Below the pieces are notes generated by a model that was not told the origin of the DNA, ran no database searches, and was given only the letters and a program-made list of their open reading frames with translations. Shown here one piece after another: positions 1 to 5,948 of a DNA stretch of 7,640 nucleotides; positions within the stretch are counted from its first letter, which is position 1, and the number at the start of each line of letters is the position of its first letter. The DNA is from an uncultured Eubacterium sp. (GTDB taxonomy: Bacteria; Bacillota; Clostridia; Lachnospirales; Lachnospiraceae). The translations under genes and the position numbers were made by a program. Location: the NCBI GenBank assembly GCA_910584065.1, contig CAJTZN010000004.1:115829-123468 (forward strand), read 5' to 3'.

Positions 1-994
1 TCAGGCTGCGGACAATGCTGTTAGAGCTCGTATTTGCCCAGTAGGATGAGGGGAATTCATCCCGGTCTGCCAGCAGATCCTTTACATACCGGATGATACT
101 CCAGGGATTGAACACATTGGCATTTCCAAACACATAACCATTATACCAGGACTGAAAAGTATCTAATCTGTCCTCCAGCCCGAAATCCCGGCACAGTTTT
201 TCAACTTCCCCGTTCGTGAACCCAAAATACTCATCGTAATTCTTATTTAAAATTGAAATGATCTCCAGATTATTCATCCCGGTAAAGATCGACTCCTTTG
301 AAATGCGCAGACAACCGGTCAGCACCGCGAACTCCAAATGCGGATTTGTCTTGAGGGACGACTCAAACAGGGAACGGATAAAATCCACCATCTCATCATA
401 ATAGCCGTTCAGGTATCCGCTCTCCAGCGGCACATCATACTCGTCGATCAGGATGATCGCCTTGTTCCCATAGTAAGTGTGCAGACACTCGGACAAAAAA
501 CGAAGGGAATCGCGGTAACTTCTCATATCCGCCCGTTCACTCATCAAAGACATGTAACGTTCCCGATCAGATTCCATTTTTAAATGTTCGATTATAAAAG
601 AATGCCGTTTGAATTCTTCCGCAATCATACGTGCCAGCATGGTATAGGCATTTTGAAGTTCTGCCTGTTTCGCTGATTTTAAAGACAGCGTGATCACCGG
701 ATATTTACCCATATACTTCTGATACCGATCGTCACACCGTGATATATTTAACCCTTCAAACAGATAGTCATACTCCACCTTCTCCCCGTCCAGGTCCCTG
801 CCATCCTCAAAAAAATACCGCAGCATACTCATGTTCAGCGATTTCCCAAATCTGCGTGGACGGGTAAACAGGCTCACAAGTCCTTTTTTATCAATTAATT
901 CCTGGATGAACATCGTCTTATCCACAAAATAATATCCGTTTGTGATCAGTTGCTCAAAATCATCTACGCCAATCGGCAGTGGTTTCTGTGTCAT
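1..994 (-). CDS. AAA-ATPase-like family protein (DUF1703-type), 3' end cut by window edge
   Basis: The first 331 residues are visible; the C-terminus lies beyond position 1. The protein matches the AAA-ATPase-like family (PF09820), usually followed by a PD-(D/E)XK nuclease-like domain that would lie outside this window. A Walker A-like RPRRFGKSL is at residues 45-53, Walker B IILIDEYD at 180-187, and the sensor-like segment VLTGCLRISKESIFTGMNNL at 224-243. The opening PIGVDDFEQL and YYFVDKT (residues 21-27) are also typical of the family. The start is the ATG at 994, preceded by an AAGGGGGT ribosome site about 8 bases away. It begins 34 bases after the PAS gene and may share its transcript. 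The family is common in multiple copies in gut Firmicutes and Bacteroidetes. Its biological role is not established; a defence or mobile-element role is only conjecture. Confidence 0.9.
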   Translation of the reverse strand, partial: MTQKPLPIGVDDFEQLITNGYYFVDKTMFIQELIDKKGLVSLFTRPRRFGKSLNMSMLRYFFEDGRDLDGEKVEYDYLFEGLNISRCDDRYQKYMGKYPVITLSLKSAKQAELQNAYTMLARMIAEEFKRHSFIIEHLKMESDRERYMSLMSERADMRSYRDSLRFLSECLHTYYGNKAIILIDEYDVPLESGYLNGYYDEMVDFIRSLFESSLKTNPHLEFAVLTGCLRISKESIFTGMNNLEIISILNKNYDEYFGFTNGEVEKLCRDFGLEDRLDTFQSWYNGYVFGNANVFNPWSIIRYVKDLLADRDEFPSSYWANTSSNSIVRSL

Positions 995-1028
995 TCTTTA
1001 TACCCCCTTCACCATTTAATTGATCATC

Positions 1029-1415
1029 CTAAAAGCAGTAACGCGGTTTTGTTTCCGCGTTCCGGTATTCATGCTTTTCATAATAACCGATCAGTTCACC
1101 TTCCGGATCCCGCAGCGCCACCATATACACGTCCTTATTTTCTTTCTCATTATGAAACGTGTAAATCTTATTATTCTCTCCCGACTCCGCAAACCAGCAG
1201 ACAATCCTCTGGATCAGTTCCCGTGATTTCCCATTATGACAATCCAAGAGACTCGTCCCGACAAGACGGCTGCCACCTCGTTTCTCATACCGCATAACCG
1301 CCGCCGGGTTCATATAAATGATCGTATGCTCCAAATTGCATATGACGACCGCCGCCTCATCCTGCTCGATCACACTTTGAAAAAACGGTGAAAGTTCTCC
1401 TGAAATACAATTCAT
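1029..1415 (-). CDS. Stand-alone PAS domain protein (PAS_10-like)
   Basis: A 128-residue protein made of essentially one PAS fold. The segment AAVVICNLEHTIIYMNPAAV (residues 21-40) is the classic PAS N-terminal strand and helix. DCHNGKS (58-64) resembles the CHPPKS motif of the PAS domain at the C-terminus of DUF438 proteins (PF13596), and VYMVALRDPEGELIGYYE (96-113) is the C-terminal beta-hairpin. No output domain is attached, so it probably acts as a small ligand or redox sensor, or works through a partner; this is inference. The frame stays open back to 1655, but the ATG at 1415 is preferred because GGAGG lies 6 bases upstream and homology begins there. The upstream extension covers a terminator and tandem repeats and is low-complexity. 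The next gene starts 34 bases downstream. Confidence 0.85.
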   Translation of the reverse strand: MNCISGELSPFFQSVIEQDEAAVVICNLEHTIIYMNPAAVMRYEKRGGSRLVGTSLLDCHNGKSRELIQRIVCWFAESGENNKIYTFHNEKENKDVYMVALRDPEGELIGYYEKHEYRNAETKPRYCF

Positions 1416-1461
1416 TTTTATCCTCCATCCGCGCACATCTCCTGCGCATAACGTTACATTC

Positions 1462-1470
1462 ATCATACCA
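1462..1470 (-). promoter_or_regulatory. Possible extended -10 promoter for the PAS gene
   Basis: On the minus strand TGGTATGAT gives a TGn extension and a 5/6 match to TATAAT, about 47 bases before the PAS start codon. No good -35 box is present at the usual distance. It lies after the terminator that closes the DUF378 transcript, so an independent start here makes sense. Confidence 0.4.
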
Positions 1471-1510
1471 TACTTCAAACAAAAAAGAAAGAAAAGGATC
1501 GCTTTTTTGC

Positions 1511-1557
1511 ACAGAAAAAGAACTGCGCGCCAATTACTTAACACAGCAGTTCTCTTT
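1511..1557 (-). terminator. Probable intrinsic terminator after the DUF378 gene
   Basis: Read on the minus strand, AGAACTGC (1553-1546) pairs perfectly with GCAGTTCT (1526-1519) across a 19-base loop, followed at once by a T-run (complement of 1515-1519). The long loop makes it weaker than a textbook terminator. Its place between DUF378 and the PAS gene fits. Confidence 0.55.
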
Positions 1558-1601
1558 CCAAAGAACCCATTCATCAAAACGAAATGCCGATGCCATGAAT
1601 C

Positions 1602-1692
1602 GCATTTGCCGAATACCGGCATTGACCATAAAAGGCATTTGCCAGATACCGGCATTTGCTAGATACCGACAATTTTCACTGGATTCCGGCAG
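1602..1692. repeat. Degenerate ~17-bp tandem repeat
   Basis: The unit GCATTTGCCAGATACCGGCA appears at 1635-1654, with an overlapping copy at 1652-1671 (GCATTTGCTAGATACCGACA) and another at 1602-1621 (GCATTTGCCGAATACCGGCA). A worn copy ending TTCCGGCA closes the run near 1692. The last two good copies are 17 bases apart; the first is 33 bases away, close to two periods. The block lies in the 3' untranslated region of the DUF378 gene. Confidence 0.6.
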
Positions 1693-1695
1693 CCA

Positions 1696-1908
1696 TCAGG
1701 CGCTGGCACTTCCCATCTGTCTCGTTTTACCATAAAAGGTAAGCAGATAGATCCCGCAAAGACCCACGATCGCGTAAATGATCCGTGACATCATTTCTGC
1801 TCCAAAGATAAAACCAACCAGATTAAAATTAAAAAAACCAATGAGCCCCCAGTTAATGGCTCCGATTATACTGATCGTAAGAACGATCGCATCTAATACT
1901 CTGCTCAT
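1696..1908 (-). CDS. DUF378 family small membrane protein
   Basis: A 70-residue protein that matches DUF378 (PF04070) along its whole length. It has two hydrophobic membrane segments, roughly residues 5-27 and 40-59, and the family signature GAINWGLIGFFNFNLVGFIF (residues 16-35). The C-terminal tail KTRQMGSASA is short and basic or polar. The start at 1908 is supported by GGAGG about 9 bases upstream. DUF378 proteins are inner-membrane proteins of unknown function, widespread in Firmicutes. The gene seems to stand alone, with a terminator about 140 bases downstream. A weak promoter (TTGGGA and an AT-rich TATAT tract) may lie in the 80 bases upstream. Confidence 0.92.
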   Translation of the reverse strand: MSRVLDAIVLTISIIGAINWGLIGFFNFNLVGFIFGAEMMSRIIYAIVGLCGIYLLTFYGKTRQMGSASA

Positions 1909-1988
1909 TAGGAAACCTCCTCTAAATTAAATATATAGATTTACTATCATGTTTCCCAAAAGAAAAAATAATATTCCTTGCGATCATT

Positions 1989-2422
1989 TCACCTTTTTAT
2001 GTAACCTCTTCTCGCTGCCTCCTTTATCAATTTGGGCTGTATTTCAGGATATGTCCATTCTCCTTCCCATTCATCCACGAAAATGATTTTTTCAATTTCA
2101 TGCTCCAGCATTGGTTCAAATTTAAAAATTTCCGCATGATAAAGCATGCCAAATGATTCACGCCGCCAAATCGGCACGGATCTGTCACCGAATACACGCA
2201 TACTGGCAAAAGGGTGTACTCGACCGCCCCTGTCTCTTCATATAATTCCCGCCTCGCCGCCTCCTCGATCGCTTCTCCCTCTTCCCTGTGGCCGCCGGGA
2301 ATCTCATATGTATTCCGTTCCCTGTGCTTGCAAAAAACAAGTTTCCCCTCCGCCTCGGCTATGATCACCGCAAAATCAAGCAGTTCATCCTCCGTCTCTT
2401 CATAAAATCTTACTTCTTTCAT
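1989..2422 (-). pseudogene. Nudix hydrolase, frameshifted
   Basis: The first ~85 residues, from the ATG at 2422, form a good Nudix domain. The full Nudix box GX5EX7REUXEEXGU is present at residues 44-66, with G44, E50, R58, E59, E62, E63 and G65. After SVTDPCRFGG the reading frame leaves the family pattern. The expected continuation, starting ESFGMLYHAEIFKFEP and ending PEIQPKLIKEAARRGYIKR, sits in a second minus-strand frame that stops at 1989. The change of frame falls near 2160-2175 and fits loss of one base; I see no slippery heptamer that would suggest programmed frameshifting. The unshifted frame stops at 2027 with an unrelated tail. The ribosome site AAGGAG is intact. Nudix enzymes hydrolyse nucleoside diphosphate-linked substrates; this one is likely impaired unless the shift is a sequencing error. 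Confidence 0.8.
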
Positions 2423-2438
2423 GTGGAAATCTCCTTAG

Positions 2439-2507
2439 TCATTTGGCGAAATATGAACGGTACAATACACTAGTCCCCCACAGGATTACTTCAGCTGTAT
2501 CATTCAC
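2439..2507 (-). pseudogene. Remnant of the hipA start codon region
   Basis: A GTG at 2507 overlaps the stop of the HTH gene (GAGTGA) and opens a 22-codon frame. It begins MNDTAEVILWGT and runs to a TGA at 2439. The opening is the kind seen at the N-terminus of HipA-family kinases (AEV.LWG), and overlap with the HTH gene stop is the normal hipBA arrangement. After about 12 residues the likeness ends, and the Nudix gene follows 17 bases later. I infer that a deletion removed nearly all of hipA. The match is short, so chance cannot be excluded. Confidence 0.5.
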
Positions 2508-2836
2508 TCTTCGTCACCCCACTTAAAATCATTCTTCACAGTCTTTTTTCTTACCCGCTTTGGTTTATTTTCTGATTTTTCCAAATAAAAGCTGGGTCTT
2601 TTGGTTTGATCCGGGACCAATAATTCAATATTGTCACCTAAGCCTAGTGCCAGAAGTAGTTTAAACAAATTATCAACCTGTACAGATTCCCCCTGTTCTA
2701 ACCTGGAAATACTCCTCTTTGAAACGCCCGATTTGTCCTCAAGATCCTGCTGTGACATTTCCTTCATAATTCTATATGTCTTTATCTTTTGCCCTAATTC
2801 TTTTATAAATTCTTGACAGCTCTTTTGATTATTCAT
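2504..2836 (-). CDS. HipB-like HTH (XRE/Cro-C1) regulator
   Basis: A 110-residue protein with an XRE-type helix-turn-helix at about residues 13-68: the recognition region is MSQQDLEDKSGVSKRSISRLEQGE (written in two parts: MSQQDLEDKSGV, residues 27-38, and SKRSISRLEQGE, 39-50). The tail, rich in lysine and arginine and ending DFKWGDEE, resembles HTH partners of HipA toxins in Lachnospiraceae and Bacteroides (from memory). In those systems this protein is both antitoxin and autorepressor. Here the toxin gene is missing apart from a possible start-region remnant. Two direct repeats and a promoter in front of the gene fit autoregulation. It may now be an orphan regulator, or control the Nudix gene downstream. 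Confidence 0.85.
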   Translation of the reverse strand: MNNQKSCQEFIKELGQKIKTYRIMKEMSQQDLEDKSGVSKRSISRLEQGESVQVDNLFKLLLALGLGDNIELLVPDQTKRPSFYLEKSENKPKRVRKKTVKNDFKWGDEE

Positions 2837-2844
2837 ATTAACAC

Positions 2845-2899
2845 GCCATTTCTGTCTATTTAATAATTATATTCTATATCAATTAGCCATATTTGTCTA
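2845..2899 (-). promoter_or_regulatory. Promoter flanked by two operator-like direct repeats
   Basis: Plus-strand GCCATTTCTGTCTA (2845-2858) and GCCATATTTGTCTA (2886-2899) match at 12 of 14 bases and start 41 bases apart, close to four helical turns. Between them, on the minus strand, is a perfect -10 TATAAT (complement of 2866-2871); the -35 is weak. The first copy is 9 bases from the HTH start codon. The layout suits cooperative binding by the HTH protein to its own promoter. Confidence 0.6.
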
Positions 2900-2989
2900 C
2901 TTATTTTTTATCATCTCATAAAATTATTATGCCCATATTGGTAATATTTTTTCCATTTACTTTTTATCTGCCAGTCCTTTCCATACCTT

Positions 2990-3913
2990 TCAGATTTTTT
3001 CTTTCAAAGACGTTACCTTTCTTTTACTGATCCGGTCCCCCTCCATCACTCTCCCGCAGAGCAGGGGAGAATCCGGATCATACGATACCCCCTGGCCCAT
3101 CCCGCGGCGCCGGCTGTCAACCGCATAGCAATACTGGCAGCCGTTCCGGCAGGTATCATATGCGCCGACTTCGACACTCTCGATACAACCACATTCTTTC
3201 CGCTGGTTCCTGTCCTTTCCCGCCCTGATCCGGCAGCCAGTCAATGTTTCGATCAAATCTTTATCAATACAACTGCTGCGCCGGATGCCGCACTGTTCAA
3301 GTTCCATCTGCTCCGCACAGCTCATCATCTCAATGCCATTTTCTGCCGCAATCCGGCTGATCGTCCCTGCGAACTCCAGCTTTTCCCCAACCGCCGCATC
3401 ATATGTCCGCAGAGCCTCTAATTTTCTTTTATTTTTGGCATAAACATCCACAAAACTGATCACGCACCGATCTGTATATCCGTTCAGGGCGTGTGCGATC
3501 TGCGCAAAAGCGTTCGTGTGATATTCCGGTGTATACCGGTGGTTAAAAAAGATCGGATCGTACCTCCAGATCACCCTCTCTCTTCCTATTTTCTCCGCAA
3601 GCTTTTGAAAAACCGGGATCATCACATTCTTTTTATGCGGCACGCCGCTCTCAATGTCCGCCCCATAACCCGTAAGCGTAAATTGGAAATAAAAGGGATA
3701 CTCCCCTAACTCATCCAGCCTCCCGATCATCGGCGCCGGATTTTTCGTCCAAAACACGATGCAGTCCACCACATCCGGCGAAAGGCTGATCTCGCTGATC
3801 TGATGCGCATTCATCGGATTCCTCACGTACAAATACCCTTCTTTCAGACGGTTCAAAAACCAATCGGAATAGTAATTCGGAATATCCGTTCTCCGGCTGA
3901 CGCTCAATATCAT
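2990..3913 (-). CDS. DUF1848 family protein with C-terminal CX3CX2C cluster motif
   Basis: A 307-residue protein matching DUF1848 (PF08902), with the typical opening ILSVSRRTDIPNYYSDWF. Other conserved patches are FWTKNPAPM (54-62), WRYDPIFF (116-123) and MMSCAEQ (196-202). The C-terminal part has CGC at 241-243, then GAYDTCRNGCQYCYA at 250-264. C255, C259 and C262 form CX3CX2C, the pattern used by radical SAM enzymes to hold a 4Fe-4S cluster, but here it sits near the C-terminus instead of the N-terminus. The function of the family is unproven; a metal-cluster role is inference. The start at 3913 follows AAGGGG and lies 6 bases after the methyltransferase stop, so the two are translationally close and surely co-transcribed. 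Confidence 0.9.
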   Translation of the reverse strand: MILSVSRRTDIPNYYSDWFLNRLKEGYLYVRNPMNAHQISEISLSPDVVDCIVFWTKNPAPMIGRLDELGEYPFYFQFTLTGYGADIESGVPHKKNVMIPVFQKLAEKIGRERVIWRYDPIFFNHRYTPEYHTNAFAQIAHALNGYTDRCVISFVDVYAKNKRKLEALRTYDAAVGEKLEFAGTISRIAAENGIEMMSCAEQMELEQCGIRRSSCIDKDLIETLTGCRIRAGKDRNQRKECGCIESVEVGAYDTCRNGCQYCYAVDSRRRGMGQGVSYDPDSPLLCGRVMEGDRISKRKVTSLKEKI

Positions 3914-3919
3914 AGCCCC

Positions 3920-4714
3920 TTATCCCCTTTTCCTTACATCCAGCACGGAAATAAAATGAAGAATATCAAACTGTTCCGGCACTGTCTGCAAATACGTCAA
4001 ATGTTCCCGTTCCCACGCGGCGATCTTCTCCCGGCTCAGGGAGGAAGCACCGATCCCCCGGCACGCCTTGATCCTGCCATGCCAGCTCTCTCTCGTAAAT
4101 GTAACCGGCTGATCAAACGTAAACATATGCACCGGTTCAAACAGCTCCCCGCACCACGGCGGCACATCCAGCGAATACCTCGTCATATGCGCACCCGTCC
4201 AGGAAGGATTATATTTGAGGACTAATTCCTCACTTGTCCTGGCAATCTCGCTTTCTTCCGGCAGCCACGCCATAAATAAAACAGCAAAATGGCCGTCCTT
4301 TTTCAACATCCGGTGGATATTCGGCAGGACAACCTCCTGATCAAAATACCCGAAACACTGACAAGCCGTCACTACGTCAAAACTCTCATCCGGAAAATCC
4401 ATCTCCTCAGCAGCCACCGCCTGGTAGCATATATCCAGTCCCGCCTCCCGGCTCAGCTTGTCCGCGTACGCAATCTGATTCTCCGAGAGATCAACACCCG
4501 TCCAGTCCGCGCCATAACCGTACATATTTCTCGGGATCACACCGGTCCCAGTCCCGATATCCAGTGCTTTCTGTCCTTTGATCCCCAAAGAAAGTTCTGC
4601 TAATTTTTCATAAAACGCCTTTGGATAAATATCTCGGTATTTCGCATAGTCTTTCGAGGCACGCCCCCAGTCAAATGGATTTCCATGATCAAATGCTGCA
4701 TTTCTTATTTCCAT
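3920..4714 (-). CDS. Class I SAM-dependent methyltransferase
   Basis: A 264-residue protein of the Methyltransf_11/25 type. Motif I, ALDIGTGTGVIPRNM, is at residues 50-64; the acidic residue binding the SAM ribose is in TGVDLSENQ (72-80); motif II is FDVVTACQCFGYF (112-124); LKKDGHFAVLF (137-147) is the post-II strand. Length and order fit small-molecule or biosynthetic methyltransferases, but the substrate cannot be told from the sequence. The ATG at 4714 has an AGGAAAGG ribosome site about 10 bases upstream. It is the first gene of an operon with the DUF1848 gene and has a clear promoter at 4782-4810. The pairing of a methyltransferase with a cysteine-rich DUF1848 protein may reflect a joint modification pathway; that is only suggested by position. 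Confidence 0.92.
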   Translation of the reverse strand: MEIRNAAFDHGNPFDWGRASKDYAKYRDIYPKAFYEKLAELSLGIKGQKALDIGTGTGVIPRNMYGYGADWTGVDLSENQIAYADKLSREAGLDICYQAVAAEEMDFPDESFDVVTACQCFGYFDQEVVLPNIHRMLKKDGHFAVLFMAWLPEESEIARTSEELVLKYNPSWTGAHMTRYSLDVPPWCGELFEPVHMFTFDQPVTFTRESWHGRIKACRGIGASSLSREKIAAWEREHLTYLQTVPEQFDILHFISVLDVRKRG

Positions 4715-4781
4715 CTTGTATTTCCTTTCCTGACTCTTTTGCTCGAGTCACTTTCCTTCTTATCATCTTCTCGTTTTTAGT

Positions 4782-4810
4782 ATTGTATCGTACTTGTCAT
4801 TACATTTCAA
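4782..4810 (-). promoter_or_regulatory. Sigma-A promoter of the methyltransferase-DUF1848 operon
   Basis: On the minus strand TTGAAA (4810-4805) and TACAAT (4787-4782) are separated by exactly 17 bases. The start codon is about 68 bases downstream of the -10 box. Confidence 0.7.
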
Positions 4811-4904
4811 TAGGTTTTTCGACAAAGGAAGGGGGGATGGGGATTGCCAGTGTATGATCCACATGTTCTGATATTTTTAGACTGCAAGCGTAAAATCGGG
4901 CATA

Positions 4905-4948
4905 AATGAAAAAAGCATATCCGGAATTTAAGCCAGGGGGTATGCTTT
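4905..4948 (-). terminator. Intrinsic terminator downstream of the CRISPR-like array
   Basis: Read on the minus strand, AAAGCATACCC (4948-4938) pairs with GGATATGCTTT (4922-4912) over 11 positions with one G-T wobble, around a 15-base loop. A run of six T (complement of 4909-4914) overlaps the end of the stem. It lies about 38 bases past the last repeat, facing the direction of transcription from the promoter at 5357-5385. It would also separate the array from the methyltransferase operon. Confidence 0.7.
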
Positions 4949-4985
4949 AATCTTTGTGTGTTCTATTTGGGGGCGCGCAGGACTT

Positions 4986-5207
4986 GTGTCTATGCCCTAC
5001 ATCGGGCTTCACCCATTTCTACAAAACGATTAAGTTTTCAAACAACTCCTATACGGAGAATGTAATAACCGGAAACAAAGAATTGACAGCAATCGTGTGT
5101 CAATTCCCTACATCGGGCTTCACCCATTTCTACAAAGAGACAATTAGTCAGAGATTTGATAACCTTATGGGTGTCAATGCCCTACATCGGGCTTCACCCA
5201 TTTCTAC
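4986..5207 (-). CRISPR. Three-repeat CRISPR-like array, type VI-A-like repeat, no cas genes
   Basis: Three 37-base repeats lie at 4986-5022, 5097-5133 and 5171-5207. The copy at 5171 is the majority sequence; the other two each differ from it at one base (A to T at 4991; G to T at 5105). The intervening segments are unique and 74 and 37 bases long. Read on the minus strand, the repeat begins GTAGAAATGGGTG, holds the stem-loop GCCCGATGTAGGGC and ends ATTGACAC. From memory, Cas13a repeats of Clostridium aminophilum and Lachnospiraceae NK4A179 share the layout AGCCC, GATA-type loop, GGGCAAT, and a terminal AC. Minus-strand transcription agrees with the promoter and AT-rich leader at the right and the terminator at the left. 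With only three repeats and no cas gene in view, a non-CRISPR interspersed repeat is still possible. Confidence 0.6.
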
Positions 5208-5350
5208 GGTACCCCTCCAAAACCAACGTTTTTTCGGTATGTTCCAGACCCAAATTTGCATATGTTTTTGAAAAAAGTTCATTTTTCCCCTTTTTCAAGC
5301 TCATTTTTGGTTTTTTCACAATTTTTATAAAACCGCCCCTCCCTAACCCT
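5208..5350 (-). other. AT-rich leader of the CRISPR-like array
   Basis: About 143 bases between the predicted transcription start and the first repeat. It has long A/T tracts and a 12-base direct repeat, AAGTTCATTTTT at 5275-5286 and AAGCTCATTTTT at 5297-5308 (plus-strand reading, 22 bases apart). Frames crossing it have no ribosome site and run through the repeat or promoter, so I take it as non-coding. Confidence 0.5.
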
Positions 5351-5356
5351 ACCTGT

Positions 5357-5385
5357 ATTATATCTGACTCCCCAGCCAAATGCAA
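5357..5385 (-). promoter_or_regulatory. Promoter reading into the leader and array
   Basis: On the minus strand a perfect -10 TATAAT (5362-5357) is preceded by TTGCAT (5385-5380) at 17-base spacing. Transcription would start near 5350 and run through the leader and all three repeats to the terminator at 4905-4948. Confidence 0.65.
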
Positions 5386-5433
5386 GTTAATTTTCATCTA
5401 AATCAAAAACACATAAGTCTTTACCTCCCGCCC

Positions 5434-5904
5434 CTATAACGAATCCCCATCGCTCGTATGGACATACATTCTACTCATCTCTTCTTCCCCGTCCCCCTGC
5501 ACCATACAGAGAAATTCCCACCCATACCGTTCATAAAAAGACGTGTGGTCCGTCACAAGATACAATGTATCAATCCCCTTCGACCTCATATCCCTGCACA
5601 CAAAATCAAGAAGCTGTCCCGCTACGCCCTGCCCCCGTTTATCTTCCTCCGTATATACGGCACAAACATTGGGCGCCAGATCTTTCCTATCGTGGAAGTC
5701 ATTCTCGATCACTCCCATCCCGCCAATGATACGGGCCCCCTCCAGCGCCACATACCACTGTGGCACCACATGTTCCCCCGTCAGGCATTCCTCCATACTT
5801 TCTTTATATGCCGCCAATGGAATGCCCCACTTTTTATGAAACCATTCCGCTGCCCGCTCCATCAATTCCGGCCGGTCTTCCAGCCGGATCATTTCATAAT
5901 GCAT
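5434..5904 (-). CDS. GNAT family N-acetyltransferase
   Basis: A 156-residue GNAT protein. The acetyl-CoA pyrophosphate-binding motif A is RGQGVAGQLLDFV at residues 90-102, matching Q/R-x-x-G-x-G/A. The preceding strand NVCAVYTEEDK (79-89) and the later LYLVTDHTSFYERYGWEF (114-131) are the usual flanking strand and motif B. The acetyl acceptor is unknown. I place the start at 5904 because GGAGG lies 7-8 bases upstream and the conserved domain begins there; an upstream ATG at 5934 lacks a ribosome site. It begins about 44 bases after a collapsed serine recombinase and has no clear promoter of its own, so it may be read from the recombinase promoter at 6238-6266. Confidence 0.92.
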   Translation of the reverse strand: MHYEMIRLEDRPELMERAAEWFHKKWGIPLAAYKESMEECLTGEHVVPQWYVALEGARIIGGMGVIENDFHDRKDLAPNVCAVYTEEDKRGQGVAGQLLDFVCRDMRSKGIDTLYLVTDHTSFYERYGWEFLCMVQGDGEEEMSRMYVHTSDGDSL

Positions 5905-5948
5905 AAAATAACCTCCAAGTTCCATACTATTCACAACCTATCACCTTC

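Noticed and set aside
1416..1655. An 80-residue N-terminal extension of the PAS protein
   Set aside because: It covers the terminator hairpin and the tandem repeat, has cysteine-rich low-quality sequence, and the internal ATG at 1415 has an ideal ribosome site.
4986..5207. Cas12a (type V-A) repeat, suggested by ATTTCTAC at the plus-strand end
   Set aside because: The matching GTAGAT arm that completes the Cas12a handle is absent, and promoter, leader and terminator all point to minus-strand transcription.
4954..5271. A 105-codon plus-strand frame through the repeats (PTSGFTHFYK appears twice)
   Set aside because: The repeated peptide is just two copies of the DNA repeat 111 bases apart (a multiple of three); the third copy is in another frame. 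There is no ribosome site and the frame runs on into the AT-rich leader.
5194..5397. A 67-codon minus-strand frame across the leader
   Set aside because: Its start lies upstream of the promoter -10 box, it has no ribosome site, and it ends inside the first repeat.
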